A stretch of 64,000 bases of DNA. Source: Marthasterias glacialis (taxonomy: Eukaryota; Echinodermata; Asteroidea; Forcipulatida; Asteriidae). The notes under the pieces are model-generated. The model was given only the letters and a program-made list of their open reading frames with translations. It ran no database searches and was not told the origin of the DNA. Below are positions 52,249-64,000 of this stretch, one piece after another; the stretch's first letter is position 1; each line of letters begins with the position of its first letter. The stretch is taken from NCBI GenBank assembly GCA_911728455.2, contig OU452225.1, forward strand, positions 4,416,325 through 4,480,324, written 5' to 3'. A program made the translations under genes and the position numbers.

Positions 52249-52441
52249 GGTGACTGTGTGCAAAATCCTCTACATTTCGGTGACAATAATCCAGTAGATT
52301 ATGTTCAAAACCGGTACTAGAGTTGAACACATAATAATAGGATAGGCCAGTGTACTGCAGCTACGTATGGGTGTGTATTGAACCTCTCAGGTCGTGGTTG
52401 ACGGCACGGTGCGCGCATGAACTAGTCTGGAAACGCTAGTC

Positions 52442-52478
<37 letters not shown>

Positions 52479-53380
52479 CTTTTGTGCTCAACACAATGTG
52501 CTGCCTTTTCTCAAAAGGAATTCATACAACTCGTTCATTGTTCAATTCGGTGTTTACTTGACACAGGTTATTACTCTAAACCCAGCAGCACCGATTTGAC
52601 GTACACAACTTCCGTCTGTTAGCACTGTGCTGCTTTGCACAGGTATAAACGTTGGTGCCTCACGGAAAAAAAATACAGTAAAGTTAAACTAAAACATCGA
52701 CGTAGAACATCTTCGTGTTAACTTTGTTATCCAGCGGAAGCTTGTCGAGTTTTTTCGTTCAGTTTTTCTTTCCCACGCTGAAATCATTCAATCTCGAGCA
52801 GAAAGCTCACTTAAAGAGTCACTCGTATATAATGTAAACATCAAAGCGTTTCCAAACTGGTTTAAGGAGGGTTTTAAACAAAGGACTTTTATAAGGTATT
52901 GCATATCATTGTTATGTTAAATGGTGGCCTTTGTTGATAAATGAATCGATGCCCAGGTCGCACAGTAGTTTATTTTGGGGAATTCCCTTTTATTGTGAGC
53001 TTTGTGTATGGGCAATGAATACACTGAATTGATACACAAGCTCAGTTTGGAAGTAAAAACCAGTGTGTAAAAAAGGGAATTGATGTGAGACTGTACTGTA
53101 CTTACTTTGCAGTTTATGCACGGTAGGTTCGTCTTTAAATTGCAAAATGGCGCTGGGCCAGTTTCTGTGTTATTTGGTACAATGACGAAAATAATGATTG
53201 GACAAAATTCAACATCAAAAACTCTTCCTTTGATACATTTTCAAAATTCATGATCAGTGACATTAAAACACTATACTGACCAGTTTATACTTTTTCGATC
53301 TGTCGATTTTCATAGGTAATATTGTGGTAATTGTTTGGTTGATCTGGTTAAAAACGTAGGTTTCGCATTTTCTGTTTTGT
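52249..53380 (-). promoter_or_regulatory. Gene A 5' flank, conserved with gene B: candidate 5' UTR and promoter
   Basis: Alignable with 7371-8470 through most of its length (agtgctttgcacaggtat-type words, ttgtgagctttgtgtatggg). It includes a 33-bp poly-A run (52447-52476) absent from gene B. It probably contains the transcription start; exact elements were not identified. Confidence 0.4.
52447..52476. repeat. Poly-A run specific to gene A flank
   Basis: About 30 A residues where gene B has ctaaacaagac; a length-variable homopolymer within the candidate promoter. Confidence 0.85.
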
Positions 53381-53529
53381 TATATTTTCTTATTATTTCT
53401 TATTATTAGTTGCTATTATTTAATAGGCTTTTTTTAATTATTTTTAAAGAAATGTCTCTTCTTCAACACCGTACAATCACATACGCTTTACTGATCTTGC
53501 TGATGACTGTGATTAAATGAAGCTGTTTC

Positions 53530-53802
53530 GGTTTGAACTCGGATGTCAGAGTAAGTTTTGTGGGACTCAGATACCCATACTCGGCCAAATAAATACATCA
53601 CTAGCACACTGCGTAGTGAGAAACAAAACATTGTTCTGAAACTATAAGAAGACTATCGCCAGGGCTCTCGGGTCACATGTACACACAGTGCTGGCGATAT
53701 AATTACCAGAAAGCCCAATTTCAAAGAGCTGCTTACCAGAATGTTAAGGTTACCAACAAGAATAACCATGTCACATGTACTATTTATGACTGATATCCTG
53801 CT

Positions 53803-53836
<34 letters not shown>

Positions 53837-53960
53837 TAGCAGAAAACTGTGAAGTAATGTTTCCTGCTGAAGCAGCTCTATGAAATTGGGGTCATGATAA
53901 AGACGGGACCTGTCACCATTATACACGGCTTACGTAAAAATGTCTGTTTCATGTTGATGG
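53530..53960. repeat. Direct repeat, partner 50880-51430
   Basis: See 50880-51430. Contains a poly-T run of about 26 (53809-53834). Confidence 0.65.
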
Positions 53961-55975
53961 AACTTTCAAATAGTGAGGCACACACTGTTCCCCTTAACTT
54001 ACACAGAACCCCCGTAAAATCCCCTAAAGAAATCATGAGTTTACAGCATCCAAAGAGGAAACAATGGGAGGGGGGTTACACCATGCTACATGTCGAGCAC
54101 CGAATAAAATATTGGACTGAATCTTTAAATTACACTTTCCCAAAGCTTTTAATTATAAGTATAAAGCTACAGTCATTTCATAAGCTACCAGTGTTTACTT
54201 CAAAACAAACATCGTAAAACTATGGAAAGTATCTACAGTACCATGGTATTCAATTCAATAGTGCAATTGAAAAACCCTTGTACAGTACAAATGTACTGTA
54301 ACATGGTCATACTACGGTAGCGTCCCAAAACATTGATCTGTACCAAGTTGAAACTTTCCTACTTTTTGTTTGAAATAATGCTTTAGTTGGAGTCTGTATA
54401 AATAATGTTTTAGTTCACAACAAATATTGTTTCCATTAGAAAATGGAGCCTAAAACATGCGGGGGGGGGGGTAAGTAAATTTTGCGCATTAAGTAGGATT
54501 AATAGACCGATTGCGCAACCAATGTTAACATGTCATCACGTGACCTGTATTGGGTACTACGTCATCTGAGCTACGTGCAAACACATGCTGTGACCGACAT
54601 AGTCACACCAACAGTCGGCTTTTGGTTATAAGAAAAACACAGTGACTTATCCGTTTAAATTAAATGTGTATGTCGTGACATGGATTTAATCACATTACTG
54701 TTTCATAAACTACCAGAATTCTACTACAAAATAGGTTTATTTCGAGTTAAATCAATGTGAAAAAGGTAAAGAACCTTAGAAAAGTGAGCATTTATACCCA
54801 GCCCTGCGAAATAGGCAAAGGAACCACACAGTTTTAGAAAGCCATTTCTTTGGATAATTCAGCATCAAAAATGTGAAATTCTATTGTTGAAAAGTTTGTG
54901 CTCGGGGTCGTCTGGCCCAAAAATTCGGTCGTGCAACTAGTACTACAACATCGTGCACATTCACACGTTACTTGTACAATTTCTAAGACTTGCTGGAACT
55001 GTCCTTACTGGCTTTATTCAGCCACTCGAAGGTCTCTGGTACAAACTTTGGAATATTTTCAGAGATTTCGAGAAAGAAAAGCCTCGATTGAATAAATAAA
55101 TGCATCAATCATCATCTACCATACCGCACTTGTCTATGGAGGACGTCGTGTTTGTTTACAGTAAGTCCCCACTACAGGTCACATGACGCGGGTAGCGCTA
55201 CCGGTCTAGTCACAAGCTTACAACTCACATGATTTGAAAAAGGCACCAAATATTTGTTCTTTTTGGGTACTTTATTACTTCGAACTGAAGCAAAACTTTA
55301 CATTTCACTTTTAACAAAAGAGGACGCCATAACAAAACAATGTAATATACCAATTGTAAGCATTAAATTAGTGTTTTTGAAGGGTAACTTAATTAAAGGG
55401 GCTGTTTGGTTATGTGTAAATAATACTTAAGTTGACGTCTGTATAGATTATGCTTCCAAATTATTAAGTTGATAAGTTCTGTATCATTCTTTGTTTATGC
55501 CACTTAAATAAAATCAGAAGATAGAGTGCTAAAAATGGTTCGGGAGGGGGTTAAACAAATCGAAATTTTGCTGACAAAAATGCTGTTTATCCATTAGTAT
55601 GTCGATGACCTGCAACTCACTCTTAAAATAGGAAAAACGCCAACGATTCGTAAAAATATTCTTTTTTGTGTGTATTATTTCTTTAAACTATTAAAGAAAA
55701 CCTCTAGTTTCACTTTTGATGCAGTACTGCCTAAAAAGGATACAATCCCCCAAATTGTTCTCACCAGATATGGAAAGACCAATCTTGGCTGTAATCAAAT
55801 CAAAAGGGAAAATATTCTGAGACCCCTGGCAAGTTGACTTTTTGAGAGACAAAAATAGGGGGGAAAAAAATTCGCAAGTTTTAAAACCATGCTTTAAGGC
55901 ATGTTCTAAAAATAACATACGGGTGAAACTTTACAGATTAAAAAAGTAAGATTTGAAACTTTGCATGGTGGGAAT
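53961..55975. other. Intergenic, no recognised gene
   Basis: Open frames of up to about 107 codons (for example 53894-54217) have no recognisable domain or splice support. One G-run at 54461-54471. Confidence 0.35.
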
Positions 55976-55978
55976 ACA

Positions 55979-56135
55979 ATCTAGTTTTGCGGTAACACCG
56001 TGTGGAATTCCCTAATGAGTCGGGATGGTTCTGAAAAGAACCGATGGTTAAACGTTGAGTTGTTATCGGTTCTTTTCAGAACCATCCCAACTCATTAGAG
56101 ATTTCCACATGGTGTTACCGCAAAACTCACTAGAT
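55979..56135. repeat. Snap-back inverted repeat, arms about 67-71 nt
   Basis: Left arm 55979-56045, right arm 56065-56135, loop of 19 nt. The arms share agttttgcggtaacacc, gatggttctgaaaagaacc and their complements with a few mismatches. It resembles a fold-back MITE. The inner word ggttctgaaaagaacc is itself nearly palindromic. Confidence 0.88.
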
Positions 56136-56439
56136 TAAAGAAGAAAAAAGTAAGGGCAAGGATGGTACTTTGTAATGATATAATTGGTTTTGTGACATAA
56201 TGTTGCATTTTGACTTGGTGGCGTTTTAAAAATAAGCTAAAAAAACAGTTTTTGAGACCCAAAGTTGGCCCCAAATGCCCAAAACACGGAAAAGCCCGTT
56301 ACCATGGAAAGGGGTAGTTGGGAAAGATGTAAAATATATTTTTGTTACTTGCTCACCTAGTCCTTTTATATGTAGTATCTACACAGACCCACTCTGAATA
56401 GAACAATGATGAAGACAATCAAGGTTTAAAACAAAATGT

Positions 56440-57580
56440 GGCGGGACCCGGGGTTAGGGGTCTAAGAGTATGGTCTTAGTTGACGGGGAAACCAACCCGG
56501 TTTAATTATCCAACCCCAAATATATTTAATAGACTTGTACTCAGGTGAGCGGCTACCCCAACACAAGGGGGGACTTATTAGGAACGGTGGCTAAAGCCTA
56601 AGGGCGGTCCGTTTGGTGGAGATATACCACCACCTAGAACATGATTAACCTCAGTGTTAGAGCAATTAAATGGAGTCCTAAAGAACCTCAAGAGGATTCA
56701 GAGTTTTCAAAGGCACATCCTAAATGGTTTATTTCAAGAACAACAGTTCTCAGTAATTCACTTCAGTGATTATAGGCAGTTTAATTATAATTCCTAGGCA
56801 AATGTTAACCCCAACCAAGCCTTCTCATAGCACACTAACAGGTAGTTCAGCCCAGAAATGCCCTAAACCTCAATTACCCCAGAAAGTCTAGTATCCCATA
56901 ACTCGGCCCTAATAAACAGGTTATTCCTTACAACAAAGTTAGGAAACCTCTGATAATTAATAATTTCCAAGAGGGCTACACCGGAGGACAATCCCCCTAA
57001 GAACCTTTGAGCGGTACTCAGTGAACCTTACTGGACCAGCAAGCATACAAGTCATTCCCCGGGCTACACTCAACCGTCAATCCCACTAACGTCGATCCCA
57101 ACGGATATCACCTTCCATGACCTCAGTATACCTCAGTGGTCCCCCAAAAAGGATTCACAACACACGCTACACCGTTCCTAAACTTCCCGTAAACAAAGTT
57201 ATTATTTACCTTGCTCTCTGTTTGTGACGGTCGGCGACCCCTTCTCTGAACAAACTACCTCCAATAACTAAACTGGAAGCCGAAGCAGAAGCAGAAGCTG
57301 AAGCAGAATTAAGCAGACGCAGATTCGGAAGCAGAAGGCCAACAGAAGAGAAGAACGAACCCCACAGTGCTACCTGCTTAAATACACGGTGCGCAGACCC
57401 CACGCGACGCAGAAAGACGCATAATATCGCCGCCCAAAAGACGCAGTAGACTCGCAACCGTCCTACGGCTACAATAGTCTCACCTTGTTCCGTTTCAAAA
57501 GAAGCGATACCAATTCTCAAAAACATCATACTCACATTAGATAAAAAAAAAATACCTCACTAATCTGTAGTGAACTCAAT
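56440..57580. other. GC-richer unassigned block, possible LTR or other element
   Basis: Composition changes at tgtggcgggacccgggg (56437) and returns to AT-rich near 57540. A minus-strand frame (57206-57535) is explained partly by a short GAAGCA repeat (57281-57306). An aataaag word at 57578 and the TG start would fit a solo LTR, but no target duplication or second end was established. Confidence 0.25.
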
Positions 57581-58919
57581 AAAGAGTAAAGGACTAGATG
57601 ACAGCACTCTTCTCTTGTATTTCCCTGTTGCTGTTGTTTTATTGTTTGTCCATTCTGAGAAAAACCTATTGATATACCACAGTGCAATCAACTTCAAATA
57701 ACCCGTAACGTTAAACAAAGAGTGGAACAGTAGTTACCATTTGTCTACATTAATACATTATCCAATGCACACCGTGATAAAAAACTATGCCATTAATAAA
57801 TACATGCATCCGCATATGTACCACAGTTAGTACAACCTACTCAAAAACACCTAAACAATTTAGATCGAAGATTGACATGACTTAAAATCATTTAATAAGT
57901 AACTATTTCACATTCAAAAGTATTTAATCATCTCACCTGCCGATGCATCAAATGCCACAGAGATTCCTTGCTCCAATTCTTTGGCAAAGCTCTAGGAAAG
58001 TTGGGCCTTTTTTCAGTTCTCTGTCCAACTCCTCAGCCTCCATGAAAAATCCGCTTGCTTTCCCAGCGGAAACTACTCACCCTCGGCCCCTGTCAGTAAT
58101 ATTCCACCGCGCCAAACAAACCGACGTCCAAATCACTTAAATCCATCGACGAACACAGTCCCATTGGAAAATAATTATAACTGCCAGTGAGACTATTACT
58201 CTAAAATACCTTAGAATTTATAAGCAATTACGAAAACCAAAATCATTCCTATGAGGACCTAGCTTGTTCGCCGTAAACATCCATCGACCCCCAAAACCTT
58301 ACGTGGACATGAACTCTCCGGCCTGGATGTAAACAATAAACACTGCCCTCTTGTGTTGACCGACTAACAGAACATAACACTCATTGACAAAAATGCTAGA
58401 TCACTACAAATCTATGGGGAATTTTTCTGCACTGCAAGACCACAATGTCAAGATGATAGAACAATGGTACAATCTTCTGCTGACAGGTTTCGCTGGTCGA
58501 CGTCCAGCTTTTTCGAAGCAACTGATGCTTGGTAGCTGCTGTAGTTTTGACCGAGATTGTTGTGGGCTTTTATGGTTGAGGTATTTGTGTGAAAAGCGAT
58601 TGACTTTTTGTTGGGATTGAGAGTTATGAGCTCGTTTAGTCAAAACGAGGGCCAATGAAGAGTATTACTGTTATTAAATGTAGTAAAATCTTGTTTGTTT
58701 GTTTGTTTGTTGTTGTTTTTTTTGCTTATTTTGTTTGTGTGAGTTTGTTTAGGCATTCAAACCGGGGACTTATAACAAAAGAGGACAATAGGGTCCCCGG
58801 TTAGAAAAGGTCCCCAGTTGGAAATCGTGTTCAAAACCAATGGGAGCTGTTGCTAAAAAGTTAGAGTACAAACAAAAGAGGGACAATAGGAGGTCCCCGA
58901 TTGGAGGTAAATACACACT

Positions 58920-58953
<34 letters not shown>

Positions 58954-59570
58954 GGGGGGGGGGGGGAGCGGTAGGGGAGGCCTCCGATCCTGACACCAGT
59001 TGTTCAGCTTGATGTTTAAAATCTTCGAGGCCAAGTTTGGTATTAATAGCAGGCCGCCTTTGTGTTGAGCCTGTTCCACTTTCCGTCAAAGACTTTTGGT
59101 AGGTTTTATGCTCTCAAGCAAAACAGAGCAATGATCAGGCGTGCTGTCTCTGACATGCTGAGAAGGGCACGAATTTGTGTGGAAAGAAATGGTGGTCACG
59201 TGGAGGACTAAATGGGTAAAGTAAATGATATTTATTGAAGCACATACCATACTTGCTTCTCTGGACTTTGATCCAATTCTGAACAAAGCAAGTGTTTGCG
59301 CAAGCCATTTTGGGGGCGATTTAGGAAAATAGCTCCTGCTCACTCAGGCATGAAAATAATATGTTATTGATCACAAATTTAATAACAGCATGATACTCTC
59401 TAATCAACCAATGTAGGAGAAGATATTTTCGAAAAATTTTCACATCTTTATTTTGCAGTTAATTTCCTGAGTATATATTTTTTTGTTGATACACCATGTA
59501 GTACAGTACCTTTGTATCTGTATTAATTTGGAAACGTACCACCCCACACTCCACTAAAAAACAATTGTTT
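57581..59570. other. Intergenic, no recognised gene; (TG)n and GTTT tracts
   Basis: Contains a short GTTT run (58692-58708), a (GT)n tract of about 26 bp at 58919-58946 followed by a G-run, and repeated ggtccccggtt words at 58780-58910. A minus-strand block at 57940-58060 ends with a good donor (gcatcggcag then gtgag) and could be a 5' UTR exon, but has no recognisable coding content. Confidence 0.35.
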
Positions 59571-59573
59571 TAT

Positions 59574-59905
59574 ACAGGACCGGGCTTTTTTGGACGTACG
59601 GGGACCGGGGGATGGGACACATAGTGCCCAACTCCGTATTTTCCAAAGTGTTCAACTGATTTTGATGAAACTTGCCACAAATGCTCATTTCACCGAGTTC
59701 TACATGATGACGTCAAACAATTTCCCAAAATCGTCACTAGAGGGCGTTTTGACCGTTTTTTGCCCATTTTTGTTCAAAAATCGTGTTTTCCCCCATAACT
59801 TCTGTATTTTGCGTCTGAATGTTTTGAAACTTGGCAAGCTTGTAAATTTTTACAAGATCAATTTAATTTGAACCTAGTTTGGTTACTGGAATCACCTCTG
59901 GAACT
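59574..59905 (+). mobile_element. MITE of the TTAA/CCCT family, one end only
   Basis: Starts at the terminal region (caggaccgggctttttt, then gtacggggaccggg) and continues with gttctacatgatgacgtca and acttctgtattttg as in other copies, then stops inside the element. Confidence 0.75.
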
Positions 59906-60960
59906 GGAGAAATGGGAAGAGGAACCAAGTACTGGTCAACAAAACAAAACATGTCAAAATATACCATTGTAATTGCATATCCTTACCTTTTATATTGAAG
60001 AGGGACCCATAGCAAAAATGAAAAGCAAGAAGAAAAAAAGGAGAACAAAAAAGGGAAAAAACGAACAGTTGTACACAGACTGACGGCAAGTAGAAAAATT
60101 AAAAAAAAGTATTAGTTGTATCATGAGGTACATCATTGAATTTACTCACAAAAAACCTCTAGCATAATAAAACGCATCTTTTTTTTCTTCAATTCAATCC
60201 AACGTTGCCAAAGCAAGACTCCAACCTCAGAAATATTCTGGTCCGTCGGTATTATGCATAGACTTTATATTGCAACTTAAAGGAGACAGATGTGACCAAT
60301 CAAAATGCAGGTATATACGTGCCCTTGAAAGATACAATTTCCAGCATTCGACTGCTAGGAAAATATTCGGGGGGGGGTAACCAGAAGCAGCATGGAATTA
60401 TGCATTTTCCATCTTAAAAAATGCCACAGACGTAAACATAAGTGTAATTTTATCACAGATACTGCTTTTAATAAATGTTTGTGATCCAATGTGGATTGAT
60501 CTTATTGTAGCGAATCTTGTTTGCTTTTGAGTTTGATGGCGATCTTGTGAACTCTTATAATTACATGGTCCGATTTTTGCAGAAAGAATTTCTTTGTTTT
60601 GATTGTTTGTTTCCGAGCGAATCGTGACAGAACATGTTGTTTTATATTTTGGAAGCGGATCAAAAAAAAAAAAAAAAAAAAGACACAAACTTCGGCATAG
60701 AAGTCATGCACAAAGCACAAAACACGTGCAGTATTATTGTTCGTTTCATTGGCGGATTTTTTTGTTCGTGCAGTATTTTTATTACTTTCTCAAATCTATA
60801 ATCATAGCTCTTTTAAATTTTAAACCAAAATTTGGGAGTTAAGGGGCAAACAAATTGACCCAATATCTTTAAGGTCTAAAGCAGTGTTACAATCGTCGTA
60901 ACTCGAAAAGTAAGAATTTAAGAATTTTAACCAAGATACTATAACCATATTTCAATCTTT
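59906..60960. other. Intergenic, no recognised gene
   Basis: AT-rich; A-run at 60662-60680. Nothing recognised. Confidence 0.35.
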
Positions 60961-61475
60961 AATTTCCAAATGAGCGTTTACATCTTCCAAGCATTATAAA
61001 GGCATACAGCATCCAACTAATATGTAGTTTTTTCGCTCTTGATTCCATTTCAAACATTCAAAATGCATCTTTCAAGCATTATAATGGCATACAACAGGCA
61101 ACTAATATGAATACACTTTTTCGTTCTTGATTATAGATACGGTTTAAAATGAACCATTTAAAACATTCAAAATACATCTTTCCAGCATTATAAAGGCATA
61201 CAAACACCCAACAAATATTTATAATCTTGTTCGGTCTTGATTATAACATTCAAAATACATCTTTCAAGCATTATAAAGGCATACACACACCCAACGAATA
61301 TTTATAATCTTGTTCGTTCTTGATTATAAATAAGATTTCAAAAGAACCAAATAAAACATTTAAAATACATCTTTCAAGCATTGTAAAGGCATACAAACAC
61401 CCAACTAATATTTATATTATTGTTCGTTCTTGATTACGAATAAAATTTCAAATGAACCATTTAAAACCCTTCAAA
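60961..61475. repeat. Minisatellite of about 80-115-bp units
   Basis: Units share aaaatacatctttcaagcat, tataaaggcatacaa, acccaacaaatatttata and ttgttcgttcttgattat; starts near 61060, 61168, 61252 and 61360, with a more degenerate copy from about 60980. Confidence 0.82.
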
Positions 61476-61559
61476 ATATGCTACTGATTAACTTAATTTA
61501 AAATTATTTTAATTTGGCGACAAACGTTCTTCCCAAAAGTTGGACTATTATTCTGCGTT

Positions 61560-61735
61560 GTTCTACGCTTTTAGGAGATTTATTACATAATGTACCGCGT
61601 ATGAGAGGTTTAGTTCATAATGTACCTCATACAAGAGGTTTATTACACGACATACCTCTCAGAAGAGATTTATTACATACTGACCTTCTAGAAGAGGTTC
61701 ATAACACAGCGAACCCATAAGAAGAGGTGTATTAC
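61560..61735. repeat. Minisatellite of about 36-bp units
   Basis: Five units with the theme agaggtttattacataatgt. On the + strand the 36-bp length keeps a frame (61514-61720) with a repeated LLH-xVP-xRG theme, but a start-to-stop of 68 codons in repeat DNA is not evidence of a gene. Confidence 0.8.
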
Positions 61736-62260
61736 ATAATAGTTGTAGATTTACTTTCCTTTACACGGAATTCAAGGTATATATTTTTTAACATCATTAC
61801 AAGCATACAATCAATATTTTTATTTTGTCGGCTCCGAGACCGCACTCCAGGTTACATCATAAACACCCAAACACACCACTCTTAATCCTTTGTGACATAC
61901 ACTGTGTGGACATTCCTTTGTCATCAAGCAGTTTCAAAACAAATCACCGCCATTTCTATTTGAAAGTGTTTTGAGAACTGATTTTCGGACACCTAGTCCC
62001 TTTAGTGTAATACTTGGCTTTGAGCGATTCATTGCTGTACACAAATTATTCTTTACTTTTTAGTAAAACAAGAAATAATATATAATCCACTGAAAAGACG
62101 TTGTGGACGTGAGTAAATCCACGTAGTATTTCAAGTTCCTACACAGTGTGGACACCTTTTGTTATCAGGTTCACACTTTGTATGCAGCGCACGCAACCAC
62201 ATCTACACACACACATAAACTTTAAGTATCTGTACTAAAAAAAAAAAATGTATTGCAAAT
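61736..62260. other. Intergenic, no recognised feature
   Basis: AT-rich; nothing recognised apart from two similar gtgtggac words (61918 and 62147). Confidence 0.3.
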
Positions 62261-62262
62261 AA

Positions 62263-63038
62263 CTCTAACAGGACCGAGGGGGGCCAATTTTTATTATTAT
62301 TATTTTTGTATTTGTTTTGTTTTTACCTATTGACCAAAATGTCCACTTATTTTTGGTTTCTTTGGCAGAAAAGTGATAGTGATGAGTGACGTGATAGTCT
62401 GAAATGGTTTTGGGAATTCAAAATGGCCGCTATTTTGGCGGCCGTCTTGGATTTTGTTTTGTCCTGTAATTAGGGGGTCAAATTATATCAATTTTTTTTA
62501 CAATGGAATATTTTCAATAAGCTAATTTCTTACTTTTCAGACCCCAAAAATACTTAAATTTGTCAGTCAAGCCTTAGTACTTTTCCCTGGGCCCTTGGCG
62601 GCGGCCATTTTGTTTTTTCAATAACAAAAAATGGGGAAAAAAAACACACAACTTTTTTTCCCAAAAAATTGATAAATGAATGAGTTATAACGATCCCAAA
62701 TGTGACTCCAGTAACTAACTTAGGTACAAATAATCTTGATCTTGTTTAATTGTACAAGTTTGTCAATTTTCAAAACATTCGGACGAAAATACAGAAGTAA
62801 TGGCAAAAAACACTATTTTTGACCAAAAATGGGCACAAAACAGTCAAAAAAGCCCTTTAGTGACATTTTTTTTCGACGTCATCATGTAGAACTCTGTGAA
62901 GTGAACATTTGTGGCAAGTTTCATCATAATCGGTTTAACACTTTGGAAATACGGAGGGGGAGGGTGGGGGTGGGGGCACTACGTGCCCCCCGGTGGCCGT
63001 ACAAAAATAAAAATAAAAAAAGCCCGGTTCTGATAGGG
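62263..63038 (-). mobile_element. piggyBac-like MITE, nearly full length copy 3
   Basis: The left end is decayed (ctctaacaggaccgagg). The right end is gcccggttctgataggg followed by TTTA (63039-63042), with the ggggcactacgtgcccc hairpin. Internal words as in the other copies. Confidence 0.8.
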
Positions 63039-63042
63039 TTTA

Positions 63043-64000
63043 ATGATTGGGCAAAATGAAAATTGCATATAGAAGTCAATCAAATCTGCAAACTTATGCT
63101 CAAACGTCACCAACTTACATGCACACGGTAAACATCACTACGCGACGTGACGCTGAAAGAACTACGGTAGATATGAGTTCAATTCATAAACAGTTAATGT
63201 CTGTAAACGCTTACCACTCAGAATCCAAAAACATTATTATCCCTGAGCATGCGAATTAGTATTTTTTCTTGAAAAACCTAGCTGCAACTCAAGTTTTAAC
63301 TTAGGTTTTAACTTAAATTTTAACTTAAGTTCAAGGTTGTTTGTTTTATTATTATTATGTTTTGCTCACTGAGGAATTATGAGTTGGTAGGATAGGTCAA
63401 TATGTCACTTCTACTTTGGGTTTTATCTGGATATTTATATGAAATGCGGCTTATGTAAATAGTGTCCACTGAAATGTGTTTACTCTTTTTTTTCAAAGCA
63501 AAGTATTAAAGTATATTAAAGCAGATTCTGGATTTCACGTAATGAGAAATGCCATGAAGTTTCACTTGGCACTTGCTGGGCACTTAGTAAGTGCAAAGTA
63601 ACTATAAAAATTACGATAAATATAAAATCGGTATTGACTTAGAATGATTTGTTTATGAATATGTCAACGTAAACTTCTACTTCTTGTTATTGTGTTATTC
63701 TTTTTTAACGGAAGGTCTAATCTTTTGAAATTGTCTAATCTAGGAAGAATAAACTTTTCGAATCAAAATGAATTGAATCGAATTGAACACTGGAAAAACA
63801 TTTTTGAAAAATAGCTATACCGATTTCTTCGGTCACCTGTAATTATGTCACCACATCTTGTTAGGTTTGATATAACAAAAATATATATACTGATTAGTTG
63901 TTTCCCTCGAATGCGACAATAGATAATATAGGGAAAAAAATGTAATTAGCTAGTGCTATTAAATTTATCACCAGCACTTTTAGAGTGATATAGATATTTG
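63043..64000. other. Intergenic, no recognised gene
   Basis: A short tandem of ttttaactta words at 63292-63330. Otherwise AT-rich sequence without recognisable features. Confidence 0.35.

Noticed and set aside
57206-57535. 109-codon minus-strand frame
   Set aside because: Part of it is a GAAGCA repeat (Ser-Ala run), there is no homology I recognise and no splice support.
61514-61720. Small + strand frame with a 12-residue repeat
   Set aside because: It coincides with a 36-bp minisatellite; a multiple-of-three unit keeps frames open by chance.

Overview
The window is animal nuclear DNA: AT-rich, with widely spaced short exons bounded by GT/AG splice sites, long introns and a dense load of decayed transposable elements. 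The protein families (a Tie-like receptor tyrosine kinase with an F5/8-type N-terminal domain) and the element mix (Penelope-like, Tx1-like and CR1/L2-like retroelements, tRNA-derived SINEs, a piggyBac-like MITE) suggest a marine invertebrate, probably a deuterostome such as an echinoderm or hemichordate. The species cannot be fixed from the sequence alone.

The main content is one apparently complete receptor tyrosine kinase gene (gene A) on the minus strand, from a start codon at 52248 to a stop at 14040. I rebuilt 27 coding exons by hand from splice sites and reading phase. Their summed length is 3969 nt (1322 codons plus stop), and every splice phase agrees. The order is: signal peptide; F5/8 (fucolectin/discoidin-like) domain over three exons; divergent N-terminal Ig-like domain; second Ig-like domain; EGF-like repeats; FN3 domains, the last resembling the membrane-proximal module of receptor tyrosine phosphatases; one transmembrane helix; juxtamembrane segment; and a complete Tie-type kinase with a short tail carrying a Tyr-x-Asn motif.

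A second, paralogous gene (gene B) lies at 17-7370, also on the minus strand, and runs off the left edge. It keeps the signal-peptide exon, the first F5/8 exon, the second Ig exon and the first EGF exon. It lacks the other two F5/8 exons and the first Ig exon. The intergenic and intronic DNA of the two genes can be aligned block by block (2160-4960 with 38770-40660 plus 48240-49210; 7030-8470 with 51905-53380), so this is a tandem segmental duplication offset by about 45 kb. The duplicated cassette exons all have phase 1 at both ends, so exon loss keeps the frame. Substitutions between paralogs are concentrated in a small patch of the F5/8 domain and are mostly amino-acid changing, which suggests a diversifying receptor family.

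Region by region: 1-7.4 kb, gene B with an inserted Penelope-like element; 7.4-14 kb, upstream flank of gene B and repeats; 14.0-21.3 kb, kinase, transmembrane and membrane-proximal exons of gene A; 23.1-26.9 kb, FN3 and EGF exons; 27.0-30.7 kb, an intron holding a possible nested gene or element between inverted ends; 31.2-33.7 kb, Ig and third F5/8 exons with a large microsatellite intron; 33.7-48.9 kb, two long introns filled with LINE, SINE, Penelope and MITE sequence around a single 90-bp exon at 38.5 kb; 48.9-53.4 kb, first exons and candidate promoter of gene A; 53.4-64 kb, intergenic repeats, minisatellites and unassigned sequence.
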